From an uncultured Campylobacter sp. (GTDB taxonomy: Bacteria; Campylobacterota; Campylobacteria; Campylobacterales; Campylobacteraceae), in NCBI RefSeq assembly GCF_963518785.1, contig NZ_CAUQKJ010000002.1, positions 186,001 through 250,000 of the forward strand: a stretch of DNA of 64,000 nt. Direction: 5' to 3'. A model generated the notes under the pieces. The model saw only the letters and a program-made list of their open reading frames with translations. It did not search any database and had not been told where the DNA came from. Below, piece by piece: positions 16,971 to 25,029 of this stretch; within the stretch, counting starts at the first letter, position 1, and each line of letters starts with the position of its first letter. The position numbers were made by a program, and so were the translations under genes.

Positions 16971-16995
16971 CGCCGAAATTTTACACGGAGAAATT

Positions 16996-18264
16996 ATGCA
17001 TTATCTACGAATTAACGGGGGCAAAAAACTAAGCGGCAGCGTCAAAATAAGCGGCGCAAAAAACGCCGCACTGCCGCTCATAGCCCTATCTATCCTTTCA
17101 AAAAACGAAGTCGTAATTAAAAATTTACCCGCAGTTTCCGATATCCACACGCTAATTCAGCTGCTTTCAAATTTAGGCGCAAAGTGCGAGTTTCTTGACG
17201 CCAACACTGCCAAAATCGATTCGAGCGAGGTAAACTCGACCAAGGCGATCTACGACATAGTGCGTAAAATGCGAGCTTCAATCTTGGTGCTAGGACCGCT
17301 TTTAGCGCGGTTTAGACACTGCGAGGTAAGCCTTCCGGGGGGTTGCGCGATCGGCGCCAGACCGATCGATCTGCACCTTAGCGCGCTTGAAAAGATGGGC
17401 GCGGAGGTTAAGATCGAGCAGGGTTACGTCGTTTGCACCGCAAAAAAGGGGCTTAAGGGCGCGACTATAAATTTTGACAAAATTACCGTCACCGGTACCG
17501 AAAACATCGTAATGGCGGCGGCTTTAGCAAGCGGCACCACGCATATCATAAATGCGGCAAAAGAGCCCGAAGTGATCGCCGTTTGCAACGCATTAAAAAG
17601 CGCAGGTATCGACATAGAGGGCATCGGCACGAACGAAATCCTCATCAAAGGAAGCGGCGGCGAGCTTTTAAGCTTGAACGAAATTTCGATCATTCCCGAT
17701 CGCATCGAGGCGGGCACCTATCTGTGCGCGGGCGCGATCACGGGCTCCCGCATCACGATCACGCACGCTTGCGCGGCTCATCTTGGCGCCGTACTTGCAA
17801 AATTTGAAGATATGGGCTTTAAATTTGAAATTTCAAGCGGCAGCGAGGAGATAACGATCCTGCCCGCTTCAAAGATCAAACCCGTGGAGATCATCACGAG
17901 CGAATATCCGGGCTTTCCTACCGATATGCAGGCGCAGTTTATGGCGCTGGCGTGCATCTCTTCGGGCGTCAGCACCATCGACGAGAGGCTTTTTGAAAAC
18001 CGCTTCATGCACGTAAGCGAACTTTCAAGAATGGGCGCAGATATCCGCCTAAACGGACACATCGCGACGATCAGCGGCGGCAAGCTAAACGGCGCGGACG
18101 TGATGGCGACCGATCTGCGCGCCAGCTCGGCACTCGTTTTAGCCGCTCTTGCGGCGCGCGGCGAGAGCAAAATACATAGAATTTACCACTTAGATCGTGG
18201 ATATGAGAGGCTGGAAGCTAAGCTTGGTGCGCTTGGTGCGGACATACAGAGACTGGAGGAATGA
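16996..18264 (+). CDS. murA: UDP-N-acetylglucosamine 1-carboxyvinyltransferase
   Basis: MurA transfers enolpyruvate from PEP to UDP-GlcNAc, the first committed step of peptidoglycan synthesis, in the cytosol. The 422-residue length is standard. Lys22 and Asn23 lie in SGAKNAALPL, and the catalytic Cys117, the residue alkylated by fosfomycin, in PGGCAIGARPIDLH. The loop DRIEAGTYL and the C-terminal DLRASSALVLAAL motif are intact. GGAGAA precedes the ATG. It is divergent from the NlpC lipoprotein gene. Confidence 0.97.
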   Translation: MHYLRINGGKKLSGSVKISGAKNAALPLIALSILSKNEVVIKNLPAVSDIHTLIQLLSNLGAKCEFLDANTAKIDSSEVNSTKAIYDIVRKMRASILVLGPLLARFRHCEVSLPGGCAIGARPIDLHLSALEKMGAEVKIEQGYVVCTAKKGLKGATINFDKITVTGTENIVMAAALASGTTHIINAAKEPEVIAVCNALKSAGIDIEGIGTNEILIKGSGGELLSLNEISIIPDRIEAGTYLCAGAITGSRITITHACAAHLGAVLAKFEDMGFKFEISSGSEEITILPASKIKPVEIITSEYPGFPTDMQAQFMALACISSGVSTIDERLFENRFMHVSELSRMGADIRLNGHIATISGGKLNGADVMATDLRASSALVLAALAARGESKIHRIYHLDRGYERLEAKLGALGADIQRLEE

Positions 18265-18403
18265 GGACTTCGGAATAAAAATCTTGCGCAAGCAAGCGAT
18301 GCGGGATTTTACGCAAAACGCGTTTTAAAATGCCACGCTACGTAAGAGCCACGTAAATTCTATCAGCAGCAATGCATTTAAATCGCTAAAGCTAAGTGTG
18401 GCG

Positions 18404-18675
18404 AAATTTTAAAGGCAAATCTTGGTAGAATTTCAAGGATGAGCCCTTGAGAATTTAAGTAGTGAGCTTTGGTAAAATTTAATGAACTAGCCGTAGTGGA
18501 ATTCTTTAAGCACATGCGAGCGGAATTCCTATGGCAAAGCGAAATTCTACGAGCGATATGCTTTGAAATTTTAAGCAACACTCGCATTAAAATAAGGCAA
18601 GTTTGAGCCCGTGAAATTTTGCGCACTCATTTGGATAAAATTTAGCCTTGCAAGTTCCGGTGCAACATAGAATTT
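18404..18675. repeat. Periodic AATT array, 24 bp spacing
   Basis: RAATTY words have centres near 18406, 18430, 18453, 18477, 18501, 18525, 18544, 18568, 18590 (weak), 18616, 18640 and 18672. Most steps are 23-24 bp. Between the cores a loose GC/AG-rich filler is seen, often with GAGC or TGAGC. The array fills the murA-moeA gap (18265-18738), where I see no gene. Confidence 0.65.
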
Positions 18676-18738
18676 AAGGCTACACGAGGTCTTTACTGTA
18701 CGAATTTAAAATGTAAAAAATGATAAAAAGGACTTAAA

Positions 18739-19920
18739 ATGATAGGAATAAATGAGGCTATAGATTTGGCTACGGCTAGAATCACATCAAGCAGGCGGAG
18801 CGAAAAGGTACCTCTTCCCAACACTCTAGGTCGCATCCTTTCTAGCGATATTTCTGCGATTAAAAACCTACCCTGCTTCGATAATTCGGCGCTTGACGGC
18901 TATGCCTACGCGGCGGAATTTAAAGACGAAGAGCTAAAGATCGTAGAGCCTACGATCTTTGCAGGAGACGAAAAATTCTACGAAATCAAGGCTGCGCAAG
19001 CGCAAAAGATAATGACTGGCGCGCCAATGCCTGCAGGCGCGGACTCTGTCGCGAGGCTAGAGGATGTAGACGTGCAAGGCGGAACTCTAAAAATCCCTGC
19101 TTTCGTTCATGCTCACGACGGCTTTCGTAAAAAAGGCGAGGAAGTGCGTGCGGGCGAGCTTTTATTGCGCCGTGGCGAAATTTTAAACCCTGCCAAAATC
19201 ATGCTTCTTGCCGCGCAAGGAATTTACGAAGTGGACGTTTACGCGCGTCCTAAAATCGCCCTATTTTCCAGCGGAAACGAGCTAAAAGAGCCGTGGCAGA
19301 GTGCGAGCGAGCGCGAAATTTATAACGCTAACTCTAGTGGTATTGCTGCATTGCTGCAAAAATACGGCTTTGAAAATGAGTATTTAGGGATTTTAAAGGA
19401 TGATTTTAGCGAGGTGTGCGAGGCGCTAGATACTGCTACGCGTAAATTTGACGTGCTAATTACCAGCGGTGGAGCAAGCGCTGGGGAGGCGGATTTTATG
19501 CAAAGCGCTATGAGTGAACTTGGATTTTTGCAGGTTTTTGATCACATTGATATCAAGCCCGGCCGTCCCAGCAAGTGCTTCGCAAAAGACGGCAAATTCG
19601 TCTTTGCAATGGCGGGCAATCCAATGGCTGCTTTCGTGCTTACGCGCGCAGTCATACTGCCGATCCTATTTAAGCTTAGCGGCGCAAGCGAGGCTTTTAG
19701 CGCAGAAGCGGCGATATATGCCAAGCTCGCAAGCGATCTGAAGCTAAAAAGCGGCAGAGTAAATTTAACCGTAGGCGCATATGAAGGCGGAGTTTTTACG
19801 CCTATGCCGTCGCCTTCTGGGCGCATCAGGCCGCTGGCTGCAGCATCGCATTTTTTCTTGGCTGATCCCGAATGCGACAAAGTTCGCGCTGGAGAAATCG
19901 TAAAAATTTATGAAATTTAA
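18739..19920 (+). CDS. moeA: Molybdopterin molybdenumtransferase
   Basis: MoeA inserts molybdate into adenylylated molybdopterin to complete the molybdenum cofactor, needed by formate dehydrogenase, nitrate and sulfoxide reductases of Campylobacter. The 393-residue protein shows DNSALDGYAY (50s), IMTGAPMPAGAD (near 95), FSSGNEL, TSGGASAGEADF and the metal-site KPGRPSKCF, and ends in domain IV with MPSPSGRIRPLAAA. AAAGGA precedes the ATG. A tRNA-Gly gene with its own promoter follows. Confidence 0.95.
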   Translation: MIGINEAIDLATARITSSRRSEKVPLPNTLGRILSSDISAIKNLPCFDNSALDGYAYAAEFKDEELKIVEPTIFAGDEKFYEIKAAQAQKIMTGAPMPAGADSVARLEDVDVQGGTLKIPAFVHAHDGFRKKGEEVRAGELLLRRGEILNPAKIMLLAAQGIYEVDVYARPKIALFSSGNELKEPWQSASEREIYNANSSGIAALLQKYGFENEYLGILKDDFSEVCEALDTATRKFDVLITSGGASAGEADFMQSAMSELGFLQVFDHIDIKPGRPSKCFAKDGKFVFAMAGNPMAAFVLTRAVILPILFKLSGASEAFSAEAAIYAKLASDLKLKSGRVNLTVGAYEGGVFTPMPSPSGRIRPLAAASHFFLADPECDKVRAGEIVKIYEI

Positions 19921-19931
19921 GCGAGAAATTA

Positions 19932-19960
19932 TTGACAAATGAAAATTTATAGGCTACAAT
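19932..19960 (+). promoter_or_regulatory. Consensus promoter of the tRNA-Gly gene
   Basis: TTGACA (19932-19937) and TACAAT (19955-19960) are separated by exactly 17 bp, and the tRNA begins 21 bases after the -10. A full -35 is uncommon in Campylobacter, where most sigma-70 promoters lack it, and suggests strong stable-RNA expression. Confidence 0.8.
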
Positions 19961-19981
19961 CGCGCTTTACTTTTACCGCAT

Positions 19982-20056
19982 GCGGGAATAGCTCAGTGGT
20001 AGAGCGCAACCTTGCCATGGTTGATGTCGCGAGTTCGACTCTCGTTTCCCGCTCCA
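19982..20056 (+). tRNA. tRNA-Gly (anticodon GCC)
   Basis: The 75-base sequence folds as a full cloverleaf. The acceptor stem is GCGGGAA/TTCCCGC and the D arm GCTC/GAGC. The anticodon stem CAACC/GGTTG encloses loop TTGCCAT with GCC at 20014-20016. The T stem GCGAG/CTCGT has loop TTCGACT. The 3' CCA is encoded. It reads glycine codons GGC and GGU. Confidence 0.97.
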
Positions 20057-20132
20057 TCTTAACTTCAAATTTTAAAATTCCTTCCGTTTCGCTCGCTTTT
20101 AAAGCACAAAATTTCGATATGAAAGCTTTGAA

Positions 20133-20687
20133 ATGAAAATTTTAGTTTGCTTAAGCGGCGCGAGTTTTTGCGAGATCGGGCTTGATCTGCTTAAATTTCT
20201 TGCTAGCTCACCGCATGAAATTCACGCCGTGCTTACGCAGGGCGCGCGCCGCGTCCTGCGCGCCGAAAGCGGCATAGACGCGGACGAGGCTTTAAAATCT
20301 GCGGAATTTAGGAGTGTAAAATTTTATCCCGACACCGATCTGAGCGCGCCGCCCGCTTCGGGCTCGTTCGGCATTGATGCAATGATCTTTGCACCCTGCT
20401 CTATCGGCTCTTTGGCTAAAATTTACGGCGGGCTTTGCGACAGCTTAAGCACCCGCGCCGCTGCAGTCGCGTTAAAAGAGCACAAGCGGCTGGTTCTTGG
20501 CGTGCGTGAGATGCCGCTTTCTGCGATCAGCCTGCGACAAATGAGCGAGCTAGCCGCGCTCGGCGTCATCATCGCTCCGCCCGTGATCGCAGGCTACTGC
20601 GGCGTGCAAAATTTAAAAAATTTCATAATCGGCAAGTGGTGCGACGCGCTGGGCGTGCAAAACGAGCTATTTAAAAGGTGGCAATAA
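20133..20687 (+). CDS. ubiX: UbiX-type flavin prenyltransferase
   Basis: The protein (184 residues) belongs to the UbiX family, which makes prenylated FMN, the cofactor of UbiD-like decarboxylases; in these bacteria that probably serves menaquinone synthesis. Features include the N-terminal CLSGASFCEIG flavin loop, FAPCSIGSLAKIYGG and the conserved REMPLSAISLRQM segment. The order ubiX-coaD-(gene)-tmk corresponds to C. jejuni, where the three are adjacent. Its stop overlaps the coaD start (TAATG). Confidence 0.9.
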   Translation: MKILVCLSGASFCEIGLDLLKFLASSPHEIHAVLTQGARRVLRAESGIDADEALKSAEFRSVKFYPDTDLSAPPASGSFGIDAMIFAPCSIGSLAKIYGGLCDSLSTRAAAVALKEHKRLVLGVREMPLSAISLRQMSELAALGVIIAPPVIAGYCGVQNLKNFIIGKWCDALGVQNELFKRWQ

Positions 20688-21163
20688 TGCAAAACTCAAG
20701 AAAATGTATCTATCCGGGCACTTTCGATCCTATCACGAACGGCCATCTGGACGTCATCAAGCGCGCGCTGGGGCTTTTTGATGAAGTCATCGTCGCAGTC
20801 GCGCTCAACGAGAGCAAAAAGCCCTACTTCAGCCTAAAATCCAGACTAGAGATGGCGCGAGCCGCAACATGCGGGCTTCGTGGCGTGAGCGTGCAAAGCT
20901 TTGATAATCTGCTCGTGGATTTTGCTAAATCTTGCGGCGTGCGCTTCGTTATCCGCGGACTCCGCGCGGTTAGCGACTTTGAGTACGAGCTGCAGATCGG
21001 CTATGCAAACGCCTCGCTATGGGAGGAATTTGAGAGCGTGTATTTGATGCCGACGCTCAAAAACGCCTTCATCTCAAGCTCGATCGTCCGCTCCGTTTTG
21101 AGCCACGGCGGCGATGTTTCGCACCTGGTGCCAAGCGAAATTTTAAAATTTTTGAAAAAATGA
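20687..21163 (+). CDS. coaD: Phosphopantetheine adenylyltransferase
   Basis: CoaD adenylates 4'-phosphopantetheine, the penultimate step of coenzyme A synthesis. The ATG at 20687 is chosen because it overlaps the ubiX stop as TAATG with AAAGGTGG upstream; a GTG three codons earlier is less likely. The nucleotidyl-transferase signature TFDPITNGHLDVI starts near residue 12 and the C-terminal ISSSIVRS motif binds ATP phosphates. The length of 158 residues is normal. Confidence 0.96.
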   Translation: MQNSRKCIYPGTFDPITNGHLDVIKRALGLFDEVIVAVALNESKKPYFSLKSRLEMARAATCGLRGVSVQSFDNLLVDFAKSCGVRFVIRGLRAVSDFEYELQIGYANASLWEEFESVYLMPTLKNAFISSSIVRSVLSHGGDVSHLVPSEILKFLKK

Positions 21164-21234
21164 GCTCGCAAGCGACTGAAATTTAGCCCGCAGGCGTAGC
21201 TAAATTTAAAATTTGAAACTGCACGGGAGATAAA

Positions 21235-22329
21235 ATGAACGAAGCAATGGATGAGATAGAAAGGCTGCGAACGTTTTTAAAAAGCGTGAGAGATGAATAC
21301 AAAGCCTTAAATAAAATAGCCGAAGCGCAGGTCGTAAGCAGGCGCTGGGCGTCGGGTAGCTATATCAATTTAGAGCCCTTTTATTTCGAATATAACCGCT
21401 TCTTTAAGGGCAAAATTTTAAAAGCTAAACCGAAAAAGATTGCAAACGCCTACGAATACGGCTTTGACGCGCAAGATCGCGTCGTTTTTGAAAGACAACA
21501 TGATGGCAAAAAACATTTCTTTGAAAGCCTTTATTTTTGGGGGCGGGACGAAGTTTTAAAATACGAATTTGGTTGCTATAACAAAAGATGCGTAGGATGC
21601 TTCAATATAAAAAGATTTATCTATGAAAATGGCGAGCTAAAGTCCATCTACTCGGCCTTTGACAACAACGCCTATGGGATAGAAAATTTTACTTACGAAG
21701 GCGGCAGGCTCGCACAAAGACGGAAGTATGTAGAGCACCCTCGCGCAGGCAGAAGGAATGACGTAACAAACTATGAATTTGACGCAATGGGCGAGCTAAG
21801 CTTAATAGTCGAGGGCGGCTACGTGCACTACAAAAAACCTGATAAAAAAATGAGCTACAAAAAGCTCTATGAGCTCGCCGCGCAAAGGCTGCTGCCCGCG
21901 ATTAAAGAGGCGATCAAAAAGCACGCGCCAGATTGCAAGCTCTACTGCATAAATTTAGCCTACGACGACACGGGCTCGCTGCCGCCTCAGATCGGATTCG
22001 GCTCGCAAGAACAGCGCGCACAGTGGCTTGCACGAAAGGACGGCTGGCTTCTTTGGCTTGTTACTGATTACGAGTTTCGAGCCGAGGTCGAAGTAGACTA
22101 CGAAACGGCGAAAATTTTTGATCTTTTCAATCAAGAAACGCAGCTAAATGATAAATATGCGCAGGCTAAAAAGCTCATTTGGGGGTGCGTGAAGCAGCTT
22201 AAAGCAGATCTTGGCGAATTTGCACTCGATATGACTGAGGATTTTACGATCACGGCTACCGATTGCGATCTTGGCAATCTGCGGAAAAATTTCAAAGCGA
22301 TAAATCCAGAGCTTGTAAAGTACGTATAA
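21235..22329 (+). CDS. Unknown protein inserted between coaD and tmk
   Basis: I do not recognise this 364-residue protein. It has no signal peptide or membrane segment and begins with a helical MDEIERLRTFLKSVRDEYK region. The middle (about 70-200) has short beta units of the form YEFDAMGELSLIVEGG, reminiscent of YD-type or MORN-like antiparallel strands. A C-terminal domain (about 205-364) with LYCINLAYDDTGSLPPQIGF and DGWLLWLV follows. That last pattern recalls cytosolic immunity-type proteins of polymorphic toxin systems, from memory and with low certainty. It interrupts a conserved housekeeping order, so it is probably an acquired gene. Confidence 0.7.
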   Translation: MNEAMDEIERLRTFLKSVRDEYKALNKIAEAQVVSRRWASGSYINLEPFYFEYNRFFKGKILKAKPKKIANAYEYGFDAQDRVVFERQHDGKKHFFESLYFWGRDEVLKYEFGCYNKRCVGCFNIKRFIYENGELKSIYSAFDNNAYGIENFTYEGGRLAQRRKYVEHPRAGRRNDVTNYEFDAMGELSLIVEGGYVHYKKPDKKMSYKKLYELAAQRLLPAIKEAIKKHAPDCKLYCINLAYDDTGSLPPQIGFGSQEQRAQWLARKDGWLLWLVTDYEFRAEVEVDYETAKIFDLFNQETQLNDKYAQAKKLIWGCVKQLKADLGEFALDMTEDFTITATDCDLGNLRKNFKAINPELVKYV

Positions 22330-22842
22330 GGGTAAAATTTAAAATTTTATCGTCGCGATTTTATCACTGCACGCAGCACTCGCCTGCCCCAATGCGCCCC
22401 ACTCTGCATGACGCTGCCGCCCTGCTCCGCCAAAAGCACCGTCCCTACTCCGTATAACGCTATCCGCTTCGCAAAGCACATATCCTACTATGTATATAAT
22501 GGCGCCCTACCTCGCCAGGCGTATCATTCTATCCGCACGGCGCGCTGTCTTTATTGACTGGTGCCCTGCTTCGCTCGGTACATGTCCGTAAGCGCAAATT
22601 TACTCGCTCGCTGTTATGCGACACATCCATTCGAGCGCTAAATTTAACCGCGAGCCGTGCCGCAAAAATCAAGAACCGAGCAAAAAAGCGCCCGATAAAA
22701 TTTTACGCCAAAAGATAAAAAGCGGCTAGTACAAGCTCGCGCAAAAGCCCGATTTTGAGGCGAAATTTAGCGCCCGTCTGTTTAAAAAAGCCGCTATTTA
22801 GCTATAAGCTTGTAAAATAGCGCACAAATTTAAAGGCGAAAA
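22330..22842. other. Spacer before tmk with three related GC-rich words
   Basis: No gene is supported. Three related words occur: GCCGCCCTGCTCCGCC at 22416, GGCGCCCTACCTCGCC at 22501 and GGTGCCCTGCTTCGCT at 22561. They may be relics of a short repeat. The tmk promoter should lie at the right end. Confidence 0.45.
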
Positions 22843-23469
22843 ATGTATGTAATATTCGAAGGTATCGACGGCGTGGGCAAAAGCACACAGATAGCGCGAC
22901 TGGCGGCGATTTTTCCGCAGGCGATCGTGACTAAGGAGCCCGGCGGCACGAAGCTCGGCGAGGCGGTGCGAAGCCTCGTTTTGGGCGAGGATTTTAAGTG
23001 GCGGCGCGGCAGCGTAAATCTGCGCGAGGTCTGCGGCGAAATTTCAAAGCGCGCCGAGCTGCTTTTGTTTCTCGCAGACCGCGCCGAGCACTACGAACGC
23101 GTGATAAAGGGCAGCGCGGACAGGCTCGTGCTAAGCGATCGTGGCTTCATCTCGGGGCTTGCCTATGCGCTGGCAAACGACGAAAACGCGGATCTTAGCG
23201 AGCTTATCGCGCTTAATAAATTTGCGCTCGGGGGCAAATTCGCAGATAAAATCGTGCTGTTTTCGGCGGACGAACAGCTCATCGGGCATCGGCTCAAAAC
23301 GCGCGCTAACAGCGATATAATCGAGGCTCGCGGGCTCAAATACCTAATGCGCGTGCAAGATCTTATGGCGCAGGCATGCAGGGCGTGCGGCGTTGAGACC
23401 CTGCAAATCGACGCCGCACAGTCCGAAGAAGCGATCTGCGATCAGATAAAAAATTTCATACTTTCTTAA
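22843..23469 (+). CDS. tmk: Thymidylate kinase
   Basis: Tmk phosphorylates dTMP to dTDP. The P-loop FEGIDGVGKSTQ covers residues 4-15, the KEPGGTKLGEAVR motif follows near 32-44, and LSDRGFISGLAYA carries the DR(Y/G) substrate motif near 97-109. At 208 residues it is slightly longer than usual because of an added segment FKWRRGSVNLREVCGE around residues 50-65. The ribosome site is AAAGGCG. The 3' side runs straight into a periodic AATT array. Confidence 0.93.
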   Translation: MYVIFEGIDGVGKSTQIARLAAIFPQAIVTKEPGGTKLGEAVRSLVLGEDFKWRRGSVNLREVCGEISKRAELLLFLADRAEHYERVIKGSADRLVLSDRGFISGLAYALANDENADLSELIALNKFALGGKFADKIVLFSADEQLIGHRLKTRANSDIIEARGLKYLMRVQDLMAQACRACGVETLQIDAAQSEEAICDQIKNFILS

Positions 23470-23524
23470 AATTTTAAGACGTGGAATTTTGCCGCGGGAA
23501 AGAATTTAAGAGCTCTGCCGTGAA

Positions 23525-23753
23525 ATTTTAGCTATGGAATTCCGCCCATAAAATTTCATCTCCAAATTTCGTTTATGGAATTTTACAGGCGCAGTTCTAG
23601 GCAAAATTTCATGGGCGAAATTTGTTTTATAATTTCGCGGCAAAATTTCGCCACAGAATTCTGTCTTAAAATTCCGCCGCAGACTGAAAAGGCGCAGGAT
23701 TTCATAAGCGAAATCTTGTACGGAATTTTAATCCGCGGATTTGCGGGTGAAAT
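23525..23753. repeat. Periodic AATT array, 13-14 bp spacing
   Basis: Centres of AAATTT, GAATTC, GAATTT and the variants AGTTCT, GGATTT and AAATCT lie near 23525, 23539, 23553, 23566, 23580, 23594, 23606, 23620, 23632, 23645, 23658, 23671, 23699, 23712, 23725, 23739 and 23752. The step is 12-14 bp, with one missing position near 23685. The array ends about 30 bases before the next gene. An open reading frame across it is an artefact of its composition. Confidence 0.65.
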
Positions 23754-23784
23754 TCCGCTTAAGTTTTAGATCGAAAGGATAGCG

Positions 23785-24372
23785 ATGAAGACGTTAAAGT
23801 TCGTTTTGCGCAAGGTTTTTAAATTTATATTTCTGTTTTGGGTGGTCATAAGCTCGCTTTTCGGCACGTATATGATCGCCGATAAATTTTTCGGCCGCAC
23901 CGTCGTAGCCTGGACGCTCATCCGTGATTTTAGCAGCGCTTCGCTGGATCTTAAGGATTTTAGCATCAGCGCCCGCTTAAGAGCTACCACTATCGGCGGA
24001 CGATCATGGCGCGACGAGCGCGAGCCGAAGCCAGACTTCTCAGACGACAACTCCACCGGCGCCCCGTATGAACTAAGTATAAATTTTGAGCACGTGAGTG
24101 CGCCCGGGATCGTGCTGAAAAACATCAAGCTCGAGCAGGTGCAAAGCGGACGCGTCGTGTTTGAAAAGGATGAGCTAGAGGTGCCGATAGAGATGGGCAA
24201 TAGCGGTTACAAAAGCGGCAGATTAGAGGTACCGGGTCTCGATTCTGCGCACGTCAAACACAGACTGAGCGCCGAAATATGCGTGTCTGGGGGCGCCTGC
24301 ACAAGCTTCGTGCATTATTTCTTGCCGTACAGGCACGTAGAGGGCACAGCGGCTCTGCGAGGCATTTTTTAA
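23785..24372 (+). CDS. Unknown membrane-anchored protein
   Basis: This 195-residue protein has a basic start and one N-terminal membrane helix (about 12-32, FIFLFWVVISSLFGTYMIA). A mainly beta, probably periplasmic, domain follows. No known family is recognised. Two cysteines near the end (ICVSGGACTSF) could form a disulfide. AAAGGA stands before the ATG, supporting a real gene. Its neighbours are tmk and a TonB receptor gene with its own control region, so it is probably transcribed alone. Confidence 0.65.
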   Translation: MKTLKFVLRKVFKFIFLFWVVISSLFGTYMIADKFFGRTVVAWTLIRDFSSASLDLKDFSISARLRATTIGGRSWRDEREPKPDFSDDNSTGAPYELSINFEHVSAPGIVLKNIKLEQVQSGRVVFEKDELEVPIEMGNSGYKSGRLEVPGLDSAHVKHRLSAEICVSGGACTSFVHYFLPYRHVEGTAALRGIF

Positions 24373-25029
24373 CCGCAAAAGATTCGGCGTGAAATTTTAA
24401 AACATAAAATTTATGGTGGCATGGGTTAATTTGGCGGAATAAACGAGTAGATTATCGATGCCCGTAACGTGATAGTATGCTTTATTCGCGTGGCGGAATT
24501 TTGTAGCTTGCCGTATTTGTGCGAAATAAAATTTTAAAATTTCGTGGCGCATAAAATTTATAGCACGATCTAAATTTTACCAAACAAAAATTTATGCCCT
24601 ATTTTCAGCGACAACAAAGCAACTGGCTAGAAAATCCCGCGAGGCGTCAATCTATTAAGATCCTAAATTTATAACGCAGCGATATGGGTATAAAATTTTA
24701 AAATTACCGGCAAAAATATCATAATTAAAAAAGCGTGTTACATATTATAAAATGCGCTTTATTATCATTCGCCCTTTTATAATTTTCAGTATTTTTGCTA
24801 GCCGTTTCAAAAACGCTTTGCAAAATTTAGCGCTATATTAAAGCTTAAAATGCGTCTATTACGCATTTCTTGACTATTCAAAATTTTTTACTTCTTAAAA
24901 ATCAAAATTTTAGCCATTTAAAATTTATACTTGAATTTAAACTGCAATTTAATTAAACATTAAAAATCTTTGTATTATTATTCGCCGCGTTAATAATCAA
25001 TTCTATAATCATTAAGTAAGGAAATATAA
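24373..25029. other. Spacer upstream of the TonB-dependent receptor gene
   Basis: No gene is seen in 657 bases. The first half has AAATTTTA words without a clear period. The second half is very AT-rich and should carry the receptor promoter. Near 24770 there is a TTTATTATCATTC word that resembles half of a Fur box, and two overlapping full candidates lie at 24991-25017. Confidence 0.55.
24991..25017. promoter_or_regulatory. Overlapping Fur-like boxes before the TonB receptor gene
   Basis: TAATAAT-C-AATTCTA (centre 24998) and CTATAAT-C-ATTAAGT (centre 25010) each match the 7-1-7 Fur model at 9 of 14 positions by my count, and the second contains an exact ATAATCATTA core. They end 12 bases before the ATG, where repressor binding would block expression in iron-rich conditions. 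Iron control is expected for this receptor class. Confidence 0.45.

Noticed and set aside
19982..20056. Integration site at the tRNA-Gly gene
   Set aside because: The flanks are moeA and ubiX, and I see no repeat of the tRNA 3' end downstream.
23525..23753. CRISPR array
   Set aside because: The repeated core is only about six bases, spacing is too short, spacers are not of unique fixed length, and no cas genes are near.
23575..23769. 64-codon open frame with repeated QNF
   Set aside because: It coincides with the 13-14 bp array, whose period is not a multiple of three, so it is not a maintained coding repeat, and no ribosome site is present.
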